From: JALHNI01 sp965229305
Lineage (GTDB): Bacteria > Acidobacteriota > Terriglobia > Bryobacterales > Bryobacteraceae
Assembly (NCBI GenBank): GCA_965229305.1
Contig: CBDDIZ010000035.1
Location: forward strand, 62,001 to 126,000
Length of the DNA: 64,000 nucleotides
Reading direction: 5' to 3'
Part shown: piece after piece, positions 1 to 7,170 of the stretch
Layout: every line of letters starts with the position of its first letter
Position numbering within the stretch: position 1 is the first letter of the stretch
Program-made: the position numbers and the translations under genes
Notes under the pieces: model-generated
What the model was told of the DNA's origin: nothing
The model's database searches: none
What the model saw: the letters and a program-made list of their open reading frames with translations, nothing else

Positions 1-438
1 CTTGGTCCAGGGAGTTGTGTTCTGGCGCAGTCCTTGCTCCAGGCTCTCGAAGTAAGTCTGAGTGCGCTGGCGCAAAGCGTGGAAGCTGTCGCGTTCCTCC
101 GGCAGGAGCCAATGCTCATAGGTGTCGAGGAGGCGATTTGCCCGTCGGTGAATGTCGTTTAGTTCGCTCACGCTCGCCGGTGAGTTGGCGAGCAGGAGGT
201 TGTCCTGCACCACGGTGCTCGCGTGATAGACAGCGGTGCGCAGGCCATCGAGCAACGCGTCGCGCTCCTGATACTCGCGGCGAAGCGTGGTGCTGCTTTG
301 CTTCACGTGGCGAATTTGCCAACTGGCGTCCCAGGCGAGAAAGCCCATGATGGCCAGCAGCCCGGCGAAGCCAGCGACGGTCGCCGTCATCCGGACGCGG
401 AAGGGAGCGGCTTCGGGCGCCGCGGTCTCACCCGCCAT
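1..438 (-). CDS. Sensor histidine kinase, N-terminal part (runs off the window)
   Basis: An open frame of 146 codons starts at ATG 438 and is still open at base 1, so only the N terminus is visible. It begins with a short polar stretch, then one hydrophobic segment at about residues 17-36, then a mostly helical, Arg/Glu-rich extracytoplasmic stretch with an RREYQERD segment. This is the architecture of the N-terminal half of the complete kinase at 2574-3797 (membrane segment followed by a helical sensing region), so a membrane sensor kinase is the best reading, but no kinase motif lies inside the window. It starts 3 bases after the stop of the DUF3300 gene, which implies co-transcription and probably translational coupling. 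The kinase call is inference from shape and neighbours. Confidence 0.6.
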   Translation of the reverse strand, partial: MAGETAAPEAAPFRVRMTATVAGFAGLLAIMGFLAWDASWQIRHVKQSSTTLRREYQERDALLDGLRTAVYHASTVVQDNLLLANSPASVSELNDIHRRANRLLDTYEHWLLPEERDSFHALRQRTQTYFESLEQGLRQNTTPWTK

Positions 439-441
439 CAG

Positions 442-1257
442 CTACTTACGTTCTCCGCGTCCCGCTTCACGGCGCGGCGGCTCATGCCGACCGGGGGGCG
501 GACGCAGCTCATGATGTTCGGCGCGCGGCCCCGGCGGACGGTAAGGCGCGCTGTACGGATGGCGGTAGATGCGGTAGTTGTCACGCGAGCGCAGCCACGG
601 ACGGCCGTCGAGGATCACCGTATGATTTGACCAGCCGAGGCCGGAATGCCCCCATCCCCACTGATTGAACGTCACGCCGAGGAAGATGCGCGGGCCAAAG
701 TTGATGCCGACGGAGACGCTGGCGCGGGGGCGCCGGAAGACGATGAGCGGGTCATAGACGGGCACATAGTAGTAAGCCGGATCCATGGGCAGGATCTGAA
801 TGTAGCCGGGGGTGTCGTTGACGATGCGGTACTGAGGCCAGCTCTGCAGATAGCCGAAGTTGGCGGCCTTCTGGCGCATCGCCTGCACCGCATCCATTAC
901 GTCGGCGCGTTGACTGAGGACGGCATCGCCGAGTTGGCGAGCCCAGGCGGGATTGGCGGCCAGTTGGTCGAGAACGCTGGGGAAGGGCAGCAGGGCGATG
1001 ACGCTGGGGTCCCAGGGCAGATTGTCCTGGCTGATGGCGCGCGCGAGGTCCTGTCCGGTGAGGTAAGAATGTTGGTCCGCCCAACTGGCGGCGTCAGGGA
1101 GTTGGTTGGAGTAAGTAGCGGCGCTGAGCACTTGGGCCAGCAGGGGATCGGGATAGAGGGCGATCCGGGAGACCAGGTCCTGTAACTGCGCGGGATTCAG
1201 CGGCACCTGCGCCGCGAGCGTGGCTGCCACGAAGAAGGCAGCGAGGGTACGTTTCAT
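442..1257 (-). CDS. DUF3300 family secreted protein
   Basis: 271 residues with a cleavable signal peptide (hydrophobic to about residue 16, then AAQVPLN). The body matches the DUF3300 family: LQDLVSRIALYPDPLLAQVL near residues 27-46, then a Trp-rich helical region with WPQYRI. The C terminus (about residues 225-271) is rich in Pro, Arg and His and probably disordered. DUF3300 proteins are exported proteins of unknown function. The start is the ATG that gives the signal peptide. Its stop is 3 bases from the start of the following membrane sensor gene, so the two form an operon. Upstream, the 1258-1423 gap is shared with the divergent PEGA-domain gene. I am sure of the family; the function is unknown. 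Confidence 0.85.
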   Translation of the reverse strand: MKRTLAAFFVAATLAAQVPLNPAQLQDLVSRIALYPDPLLAQVLSAATYSNQLPDAASWADQHSYLTGQDLARAISQDNLPWDPSVIALLPFPSVLDQLAANPAWARQLGDAVLSQRADVMDAVQAMRQKAANFGYLQSWPQYRIVNDTPGYIQILPMDPAYYYVPVYDPLIVFRRPRASVSVGINFGPRIFLGVTFNQWGWGHSGLGWSNHTVILDGRPWLRSRDNYRIYRHPYSAPYRPPGPRAEHHELRPPPGRHEPPRREAGRGERK

Positions 1258-1423
1258 CGAATGCTCCTATGTCGAGCGTAGGCGGAGGCGCGCGAGGATC
1301 CTACTGTGAAAACTCCTAGTGTGGCGGCGGAGGAAAACTCCCCCGCGGACGGTAGCAATCGGCCGTCCGTCTGTTGCGTCTACTCAGGTGGAAGCCGAAA
1401 AGAAACGGTTTCGGAGGTGCATG

Positions 1424-1849
1424 ATGAAAAAGTTATTCCTGGCCGGCGCGGCGATGGCCGCCTTGCTGCCTATGTCGGCGATGGCCCGTGGCCGAATGGG
1501 CGTCTTCGTTGGACCCTCGTTCGGGTATGGCTACTGGGGCGGGTTTGGCCCCTACTATGGCTACTGGGGGGCGCCTTACGGCGCCTCGATCAGCCGGCCA
1601 CCGAACATGGGCGTGGTGCGTCTGGATACGAAGCTGAAGGACGCGGACGTTTTTATCAACGGTACCTACGCCGGTTCGGTGGGTCAGTTGAAGTCGATGA
1701 ACCTGCGTCCGGGTGCTTATGAGATCGAGGTTCGGGCTATGGGGCATGAGCCCTATGACCAGCGCGTGTTTGTGGTCGCGGGGAAGACGCTGAAGCTGCG
1801 GCCGGATCTACCGCTGGCGCCGTCGCAACCGGAAGCCAGCGGGTCGTAG
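1424..1849 (+). CDS. PEGA-domain secreted/cell-envelope protein
   Basis: The chosen start is ATG 1424, because GGAGGT at 1413-1418 lies 5 bases upstream and the product then begins with a textbook signal peptide (MKKLFLAGAA to about residue 20). The adjacent ATG 1421 is only 2 bases from the ribosome-binding site. The mature protein begins with a Gly/Tyr-rich stretch (GYGYWGGFGPYYGYW), followed by a PEGA domain at about residues 62-125: VRLDTKLKDADVFINGTYAG, then LRPGAYEIEV. PEGA domains are small beta-sandwich surface-layer or carbohydrate-binding-like modules, usually exported. 141 residues in total. It is a single gene; the terminator hairpin just downstream belongs mainly to the convergent gene but could stop this transcript too. 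Confidence 0.8.
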   Translation: MKKLFLAGAAMAALLPMSAMARGRMGVFVGPSFGYGYWGGFGPYYGYWGAPYGASISRPPNMGVVRLDTKLKDADVFINGTYAGSVGQLKSMNLRPGAYEIEVRAMGHEPYDQRVFVVAGKTLKLRPDLPLAPSQPEASGS

Positions 1850-1854
1850 AAGGC

Positions 1855-1891
1855 AAAAAGAGGGCGCGGGAGACGGAGTGCACCGCGCCCT
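1855..1891 (-). terminator. Rho-independent terminator for the 1928-2452 gene
   Basis: A 9-bp perfect stem (1861-1869 with 1883-1891, AGGGCGCGG/CCGCGCCCT) with a 13-base loop. Read on the minus strand it is followed directly by CTTTTT. It lies 37 bases after the stop of the minus-strand gene. On the plus strand there is no T tract, so action is mainly minus-strand. Confidence 0.8.
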
Positions 1892-1927
1892 GAAGCCAGC
1901 GTCGATCGGAGTGACTGGCAGCAAGCT

Positions 1928-2452
1928 TTAGCCGCGGATGAAGTGGCCGATCTTCTTTCCCGCGGTCTCGGTGTAGTAGACGGTGACTTTGGCGGTTTTC
2001 TCGGTGCCCTTAGCCGTCTCTTTGCCGAAGGCGGCGAAGGCGTGGCCGGTGGCATGGATTGTGTGCTCCGTGCCATCGGCGCCCTTCACCACGATGACCT
2101 TGCCCGCGTGATCGACTCGGACGACAGTGCCTTCCACGACCTTGAAACCGCCGTGACCCACGCGGCCCATCTCGACCGCGGTCTCTTCGGTGCCTTTGGC
2201 CGTGGAACGCGCCACCACTTCGGTGCCTTCCTTCAAGCCTTTCCAAGAGCCGCGCTCCGTGGCGGCAGCGCCGTGGACCACGGTTTTTTCGGTGTAATGA
2301 AGTGTTTTCTCGGTGCCCTCACCCGTCTTCACGACGACCGTCTTGGCCGTGGTGTCGAGCTTCTGGATCACGCCGTGCAGGGTCTCTGCGAAGGAGGAGA
2401 GCGTGAAAGCGGAGAGAAGCAGGCCGGCGGCGAGGGGAGTTTTGCTGAACAT
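1928..2452 (-). CDS. Small secreted Thr/Lys-rich protein of unknown function
   Basis: 174 residues with a clear signal peptide (hydrophobic to about residue 22, cleavage near SSFAETLHG). The mature part is built of short beta-type repeats, with two TVV(V/R)…GK/GTE…TLH/TIH units (about residues 26-60 and 105-140) containing DTTAKTVVVKTGEG and DHAGKVIVVKGADG. This suggests an internal duplication of a small OB-like or beta-barrel domain. I do not recognise a named family. Promoter sequences presumably lie in 2453-2537, shared with the divergent kinase gene. It ends with its own terminator at 1855-1891, so it is monocistronic. Confidence 0.7.
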   Translation of the reverse strand: MFSKTPLAAGLLLSAFTLSSFAETLHGVIQKLDTTAKTVVVKTGEGTEKTLHYTEKTVVHGAAATERGSWKGLKEGTEVVARSTAKGTEETAVEMGRVGHGGFKVVEGTVVRVDHAGKVIVVKGADGTEHTIHATGHAFAAFGKETAKGTEKTAKVTVYYTETAGKKIGHFIRG

Positions 2453-2537
2453 GAGACATTCCTTCCAGTTGGCTTCGGGGCCAACTAATCGCAGCGTACG
2501 TGTTGCTGAGCGGCGATCCCACTAGCAGTATTCCTAG

Positions 2538-2566
2538 TTGGTGACCCCGGAAGTCCCAGGGATAAT
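2538..2566 (+). promoter_or_regulatory. Putative promoter of the kinase/NarL operon
   Basis: TTGGTG (2538-2543, 3/6 to the -35 consensus), a 17-base spacer, then GATAAT (2561-2566, 5/6 to the -10 consensus). The kinase ATG is at 2574, 7 bases after the -10, which would place the start codon at or next to the transcription start. Confidence 0.4.
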
Positions 2567-2573
2567 ACAGGGC

Positions 2574-3797
2574 ATGTCCCCACCGGACGCGCATCACTTT
2601 CTCCGGCAGCGGATCCGTACTTTGCTGCTGGCGTGCCTGGGCGGGTTGCTGCTCTGCATTGTTGGTTTCGGCTTTTATGCCAACACGTCACTGGAGGAGC
2701 TTGGCCGGCGCGATAGCGCAGACCTGCGTCGATTTCTGTGGCGCACGGAGTTGCTCGAGCAGGCCTTCACGCTGTTGAGCGACCAGACGGCGGAGAGCTC
2801 GGAACCAGAGCGCGTGGCGGAAGCGATTCGCCGCTATCGTCAGGACGCGCCCGTGTCGCTGACCGGGTTGGACGCGGCGCTTACCGCTTATCTGGCTGAG
2901 CCCAAGCTACCGGCGGCGCATCGCAGCTTGCTGGAAGCACTGGTGCGGACCGGGTTCGAAGACCGTCGCCGGTCGCTGGCGGCCGCCGGCGAAGCCGAAG
3001 AGATTGCCCAGCGCGTGGAGCAACGCTTATGGATCGGTGTGCTGCTGGCGGGTTTGGCGGCCGTGCTAGTGGTGGTGCTCGCCTTTCGGCATTTCTGGAC
3101 GCTGGAGCGCGCGGCGGAAGTGGAGCATGAGGCGGTGGTGAAGGCGCGCGCCGAGTTGGAGGGTCTCTCGATGCGGCTGCTGCATTCGCAGGACGAAGAG
3201 CGCCGGCGTATTGCGCGCGATCTGCATGATGACGTGGGGCAACGGCTGGCCGGCTTGCTCTACGAACTGGCCGGAGCGGCCGAGAGGACGGATGCCTCAC
3301 CCGAGATGCGGCAGGCGCTGACGGCGAGTAGCGAGCGGCTCGGCGAAGTGGCGCGCGATCTGCAATTGATGTCGCGCAATCTGCATTCGGCGGTGCTCGA
3401 GAAGATTGGCCTGGTGACCGCCGTGCGCGCTGAATGCGAAACGCTGCGCCAGCGGACATCGCTCGACGTGCAGTTCAGCGCGGAGAACGTGCCGCGCAAG
3501 GTGCCGGAGGCCTTGGGATTGGCTCTCTATCGCGTGTTTCAGGAGTGCGTGCAGAACAGCCTGAAGCACTCCCAAACCGCGCGGCTGGACGTAACTCTGC
3601 GGGTGGCCGAGGGCGAACTCGTGCTGCGCGTGGAGGACTTCGGCGTCGGCTTTCAACCGTATACGGCGGCCGGGGGCATGGGTCTGATGAGCATGCGCGA
3701 AAGGCTGCGAGCGCTCGAGGGGGTGCTGGCGATCCGTTCGGCGCCGGGCTCGGGCACCGAAGTGGTGGCGCGCGTTCCGCTGGCTGGACTAAGCTGA
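2574..3797 (+). CDS. NarL-type (HisKA_3) membrane sensor histidine kinase
   Basis: 407 residues. Two membrane segments (about 15-35 and 152-173) flank a roughly 115-residue helical extracytoplasmic sensor region. The HisKA_3 dimerisation/phosphoacceptor motif follows: ERRRIARDLHDDVGQRL with the phosphorylated His at residue 218. The HATPase domain shows the N box (QECVQNSLKH, Asn 328), G1 (DFGVGF, 355-360) and G2 (GGMGLM, 367-372). It autophosphorylates and should hand phosphate to the LuxR-type regulator 22 bases downstream. ATG 2574 was chosen over in-frame TTG 2538 and GTG 2541 because those overlap the putative -35 element. No strong Shine-Dalgarno sequence precedes ATG 2574. The signal sensed cannot be read from the sequence. 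Confidence 0.9.
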   Translation: MSPPDAHHFLRQRIRTLLLACLGGLLLCIVGFGFYANTSLEELGRRDSADLRRFLWRTELLEQAFTLLSDQTAESSEPERVAEAIRRYRQDAPVSLTGLDAALTAYLAEPKLPAAHRSLLEALVRTGFEDRRRSLAAAGEAEEIAQRVEQRLWIGVLLAGLAAVLVVVLAFRHFWTLERAAEVEHEAVVKARAELEGLSMRLLHSQDEERRRIARDLHDDVGQRLAGLLYELAGAAERTDASPEMRQALTASSERLGEVARDLQLMSRNLHSAVLEKIGLVTAVRAECETLRQRTSLDVQFSAENVPRKVPEALGLALYRVFQECVQNSLKHSQTARLDVTLRVAEGELVLRVEDFGVGFQPYTAAGGMGLMSMRERLRALEGVLAIRSAPGSGTEVVARVPLAGLS

Positions 3798-3819
3798 AGC
3801 TTCGAACGAAGGGACCCTC

Positions 3820-4461
3820 GTGAGCCTACCGACTATCCTGATTGCGGACGATCATCACTTGGTGGTGGACGGCTTGCGGCGCCTCTTGGAGCAGGAATAC
3901 AACGTCGTGGGCGACGTGGCGGATGGGCGGTTAGTGATGACGGAGGTGAGGCGGCTGCAGCCGGACCTGGTGATTCTGGACGTCTCGATTCCATCGCTCA
4001 ATGGCGTGGACTGCGCGCGGCAATTGCGCGAGGGGGGCTGCGCGGCGAAGATCCTGATGCTCACCATGCACGCCGATGCGACGTTGGCGCGCGAGGCGCT
4101 GGAAGCCGGCGCATCGGGCTATATCCTGAAGAGCTCGCCCGCGGCCGAGTTGCGCACGGCCATTCGCGAAGTGCTGCTGGGGCGCACTTTCCTTTCTCCG
4201 GTGCTAACGCGCGATCTCCTGGACGTGGTGGGCCGCGCCAATTCGAAGCGCGAAGACGCCTGGGCGAAGCTGACGCCGCGTCAACGCGAGGTGCTGCAAC
4301 TGTTGGCGGAAGGCAAGTCGCATAAGGAGGTGGCGGCCATCCTCAACGTGTCCGTAAAGACGGCCGAGTATCACAAGTACGCGATCGTCGAAACGCTGGG
4401 GGTGAAGAGCAATGCGGAGCTCGTGCAGTATGCACTTCGCCATGGCATTATTTCGGGGTAG
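3820..4461 (+). CDS. NarL/FixJ-family response regulator
   Basis: 213 residues, GTG start with GAAGGGA upstream. The receiver domain (1-125) has the acidic pair D10/D11, phosphoacceptor D54 (VILDVSIP), T82 and K104 (YILKSS), all the residues needed for phosphorylation. A LuxR-type DNA-binding domain follows at about 150-205 (LTPRQREVLQLLAEGKSHKEVA, split here as LTPRQREVLQ and LLAEGKSHKE). It is the cognate partner of the kinase 22 bases upstream and should act as a phosphorylation-controlled transcription factor. Its targets are unknown; the receiver-only gene that follows could be one. Confidence 0.92.
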   Translation: MSLPTILIADDHHLVVDGLRRLLEQEYNVVGDVADGRLVMTEVRRLQPDLVILDVSIPSLNGVDCARQLREGGCAAKILMLTMHADATLAREALEAGASGYILKSSPAAELRTAIREVLLGRTFLSPVLTRDLLDVVGRANSKREDAWAKLTPRQREVLQLLAEGKSHKEVAAILNVSVKTAEYHKYAIVETLGVKSNAELVQYALRHGIISG

Positions 4462-4535
4462 CGCGAAAGCTGGGAATTCTCCCAGTTCATTCGGCGCCTT
4501 CCTTCGTGTCTGATGGGAAGCAGAGGAATCCGCCC

Positions 4536-4922
4536 ATGAAGATCCGCGTGGCGTTGGCTGACGATAATCCCACTTTGCAGGCGGAAGTGCGGCGCAATCT
4601 GGCGGGCGAGTTTGAGATCGTCGGCATGTTTTCTGACGGCCAGGCGTTGCTCGCTGCTTACGATGCTTTGCAGCCCGATGTGGTGGTGACCGACGTTTCC
4701 ATGCCCCTGGTGGATGGCTTCGAGGTGGCGACGCAGCTATTGCGGCGCGGGAATCCGCCGGTGGTGTTTTTTACGGTGCACGAGGATCGCGCGTTTGTGG
4801 AAGAGGCCCGGTCACTGGGCGTGCGCGGCTACGTGTTGAAGCGAAGCGCCCCGCCGGTGTTAGCCACGGCGATTCGCGTGGCAGCCGGCGGGGCGGAGTA
4901 CCTTTGCCCGGAACTTGCCTAG
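4536..4922 (+). CDS. Receiver-only response regulator (NarL-like receiver without HTH)
   Basis: 128 residues. ATG 4536 is preceded by GAGGA (4523-4527) with an 8-base gap; an in-frame upstream ATG at 4506 would add 10 residues with no receiver homology. All receiver residues are present: D9/D10, phosphoacceptor D53 (VVVTDVSMP), T80 (FFTVHED) and K102 (YVLKRS). The protein stops at ECL-like 'GGAEYLCPELA', which is exactly where a NarL-type regulator passes from receiver into the linker before its LuxR helix-turn-helix. It is therefore either a single-domain regulator working by protein contact or a regulator that has lost its output domain. It lies 74 bases after the NarL-type regulator, same strand. 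Its stop codon overlaps that of the convergent gene by 3 bases. Confidence 0.85.
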   Translation: MKIRVALADDNPTLQAEVRRNLAGEFEIVGMFSDGQALLAAYDALQPDVVVTDVSMPLVDGFEVATQLLRRGNPPVVFFTVHEDRAFVEEARSLGVRGYVLKRSAPPVLATAIRVAAGGAEYLCPELA

Positions 4923-5830
4923 CGTGTCAACTGGGCGTGCATGGGCGCGCCGGAGAGTGCGGCGCCTTGCGGATTGTCCACGGCAAAGGTGACCTGATAG
5001 AACTTGCCTTCACCGTCGATGGGTTCGGGCGAAATCGCACTGACGGTGGCGCCGAAGTGCACCTGCGGCGTGGCATCGAGCGTTAGGGCGGCGCGCTCAC
5101 CGAGGCGGATCGACATCAGATCCGTCTGGGCGACCAGGGCGAAGGCCTGCAGGCGGCGAGGGTCAGCGGCGATGCCCAACTGCGCCTCGGAGCCTTCGCC
5201 GGTGGCGACGACAATGCCATCGGTGGGCGCGACGATGAGGCCACTGCGGGCACCTCTGGGCTTGGCGGCAGCCTGCGGGCGCCGTTCGAGCCGTGTCTCC
5301 TGGTTCGATAAGGTGGCGAGGTCCTGCTCGACGGCGGCAGTGGCCACGGCGCGGCGGGCCTGATCCACCGAAACGTCGGCCGTATGTTGAGCGGTGACGG
5401 CGGCGTCATAGTCGAGTTCGGGCAGCATCGCGGAGCGGTAGAGTAACTGACGGCGGCGGAGTTCGCGGCTGCGATCTTCGTCCACCGCTTCCGCTTGCGA
5501 CTCGTGCTGTTCGAGCTCGATCAGCGAGGGGCCGCTGGGGACCGTGTCCGATCGCAGGCGGGCCACTGGCTCATGGCCCGGTTGCAAGAACTCGGCGTCC
5601 CGACTGGCCAGTACCGTGCCGCGTTGCACCCAACTGTTCAGGGGCACGGCCAGACTTTGCGGGTGGCCGGGGAGCACGGCAGTGGCGGCCGGGACGATGG
5701 TTCCCGAAAGCACCAGCGCGGGCTCGGAGAAATCGGCCACCAAGCGGGGCGGGCGGGTCCAGAGTCCGATGACGGCGGCGGTCACCACCCCCGCCGCTGT
5801 CATCGCGATCCACTTCAGCTGCATCGTCAT
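4919..5830 (-). CDS. HlyD/MFP-type periplasmic adaptor protein
   Basis: 303 residues from ATG 5830, which has GAGAGGA 8 bases upstream; the frame is open further upstream but without coding character. A single N-terminal membrane anchor (about residues 5-27) is followed by a biotinyl-lipoyl-like half-motif (VLSGTIVPAATAV, SWVQRGTVLASRDAEF), a helical hairpin rich in Gln/Arg/Ala (about 90-190), the second lipoyl half (APTDGIVVATGEG) and a beta-barrel domain ending ISPEPIDGEGKFYQVTF. This is the layout of adaptors that link an inner-membrane transporter to an outer-membrane channel. No transporter gene is adjacent, so it is an orphan here. The hairpin is short, so a divergent lineage is likely. 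Confidence 0.75.
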   Translation of the reverse strand: MTMQLKWIAMTAAGVVTAAVIGLWTRPPRLVADFSEPALVLSGTIVPAATAVLPGHPQSLAVPLNSWVQRGTVLASRDAEFLQPGHEPVARLRSDTVPSGPSLIELEQHESQAEAVDEDRSRELRRRQLLYRSAMLPELDYDAAVTAQHTADVSVDQARRAVATAAVEQDLATLSNQETRLERRPQAAAKPRGARSGLIVAPTDGIVVATGEGSEAQLGIAADPRRLQAFALVAQTDLMSIRLGERAALTLDATPQVHFGATVSAISPEPIDGEGKFYQVTFAVDNPQGAALSGAPMHAQLTR

Positions 5831-6027
5831 GTCGAATCCTCTCGATCGATTAGGCGTGCGCGGGGCGGCGGGCGATACTCCTGTCGAGAGGGTATTTTTG
5901 CCTCTCGGGCGAGGCGAATCGCCTCTAATCGATACCGAGGCTGAAACGTTCGAGGGGGCTAGCGGCTCATAGCCATGACGTCCCGGCCCCGGTCGCGGAG
6001 GATGGACCCGGGCCGGGGGGAGCTGGC

Positions 6028-6903
6028 TTATTCGTTGATGCCGACGACAAACCAGCGTTTGCCGTTCAGTAGGGTTTGCGTTCCGTTTAGTGAAAGCGCA
6101 AGGCGTTCGGTGGCGCCTTTGCTCGAGGTCATCTCGAGGAAGGCCTGGCCGGCCTGCTCCACCACGCGCCACTTGCCTTCGTCGGCGCTTTGGCCGGACG
6201 AACTGCCGCTGGCTCCGGGGACGGTCATCGAGACGGAACTCTGCGAGCGGAAGGCGTAGTTGCCGTTGGCGGAGAGATAGAGCGTCTTTTGGCTGTTCAT
6301 CCCGCCCGAATTGCCGCCGCTCGAATAGCCGTTGAACTGGACGAGCTTCTTGTCGCTCAGACGCTGGGTCCAATTGCTGCTGAGGGCCGTGCCGGGCTGG
6401 GGTCCCACGAGTTGGCCGCGAAAGGTGGTGGCGATGGCTAGCAGGTCTGCGCCGCGCCGGGTAATGGGGTCGGGCCGGCCGATCGCCGCGAGTACGCCGA
6501 TGCCGCCATTTAAGCCGACCAGATAAAGGCTGATGCGAGCCGGTTCGTTGCCGCTGCGCGCACTGTAGACGTAGGCGATGCCGCGGCCGCCGGCTGCCTT
6601 AAAAGGCGTCGGCGCGCCAACGGGGGTGGCGGAGACACCGGGGAAATAGCGCGACATCAACTGCGAGAGCAATTGCGGGTCATCGAGATTTTTGGCCTCG
6701 GGGTCGCCGCCGGCGATGTACATCTCGCTTTCGGTGTCGTGGGCGGGGGGCGAGAGCATCGCGCCGGGTCCGGTGGGCGTGAGTTTCCAGCCGGTGGGTA
6801 ATTGAAGTTCCAGGCCGGATCCCAGCCGTTCGGCGCCGGACGCAAACGCGCCCAGGCCGATGAAAAGAAGCAAGAAGGATTTCATCCGCGAAGCAGGTTT
6901 CAT
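6028..6903 (-). CDS. Secreted protein of unknown function
   Basis: 291 residues from ATG 6903. ATG 6885 (MKSFLLLFIG) is a second possible start and gives a shorter signal peptide; the region before 6903 contains ACGGGGCGA, which is the better ribosome-binding candidate. A signal peptide ends near residue 26 (FASGAERLG). The first part (about 30-165) starts LGSGLELQLPTGWKLTPTGP, resembling beta-rich domains that begin 'G..i.lP.GW'. The second part (about 175-290) has a repeated beta motif with KTLYLSANGNYAFRS and GKWRVVEQAGQAFLEM, as in small barrel domains that describe stress or structure proteins, but I cannot name a family. It is transcribed away from the TonB receptor gene across a G-rich 267-base gap. 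Confidence 0.7.
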   Translation of the reverse strand: MKPASRMKSFLLLFIGLGAFASGAERLGSGLELQLPTGWKLTPTGPGAMLSPPAHDTESEMYIAGGDPEAKNLDDPQLLSQLMSRYFPGVSATPVGAPTPFKAAGGRGIAYVYSARSGNEPARISLYLVGLNGGIGVLAAIGRPDPITRRGADLLAIATTFRGQLVGPQPGTALSSNWTQRLSDKKLVQFNGYSSGGNSGGMNSQKTLYLSANGNYAFRSQSSVSMTVPGASGSSSGQSADEGKWRVVEQAGQAFLEMTSSKGATERLALSLNGTQTLLNGKRWFVVGINE

Positions 6904-6966
6904 TATCGCCCCGTTCGGGGGCGTCCCGGGGCATGGGTTAAGAGGCCTGTTGGGATGGTTACACGC

Positions 6967-6990
6967 GGGGGGTGGGGCGTGTGGGGGGGG
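6967..6990 (+). other. G-run cluster with G-quadruplex potential
   Basis: Runs of 6, 4 and 8 consecutive G separated by 1 and 5 bases lie in the 267-base gap between two divergent genes (6903 and 7171). The runs can be split into at least four G-tracts of three or more. The G-rich strand is the plus strand, which is the non-template strand for the TonB receptor gene. A T8 tract follows at 7015-7022. Confidence 0.5.
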
Positions 6991-7102
6991 ATTGCGTTGA
7001 AGGACGGATCCGGCTTTTTTTGAGAGAGTTGCGCGATGGTCTAACGGGGTCCAAACAGGAAGGGAACAGGGGTGGAACATGTTCGCCGCGGGTTCCGGCC
7101 TG

Positions 7103-7115
7103 TTGGTCGGACCAA
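7103..7115. promoter_or_regulatory. Perfect inverted repeat upstream of the first TonB receptor
   Basis: TTGGTC-G-GACCAA, 6-bp arms around one base, 55 bases before the TonB receptor start. Size and position suit a repressor or activator site, but no regulator is encoded nearby and I could not place a convincing promoter relative to it. Confidence 0.35.
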
Positions 7116-7170
7116 TCGTCAGAACGCGGTGATAAGATCCAGCCCAATCGTTTTCCGATTCAGGATCAAT

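Noticed and set aside
5982..6017. CCCGGCCC…GGGCCGGG hairpin as a terminator for the 6028-6903 gene
   Set aside because: 8-bp stem but 20-base loop and no T tract on either strand; left as unassigned structure.
5831..6373. Upstream extension of the adaptor gene at 4919-5830
   Set aside because: The extra 181 codons are Arg/Pro-rich, overlap the next gene, and lie before a good ribosome-binding site and membrane anchor at 5830.
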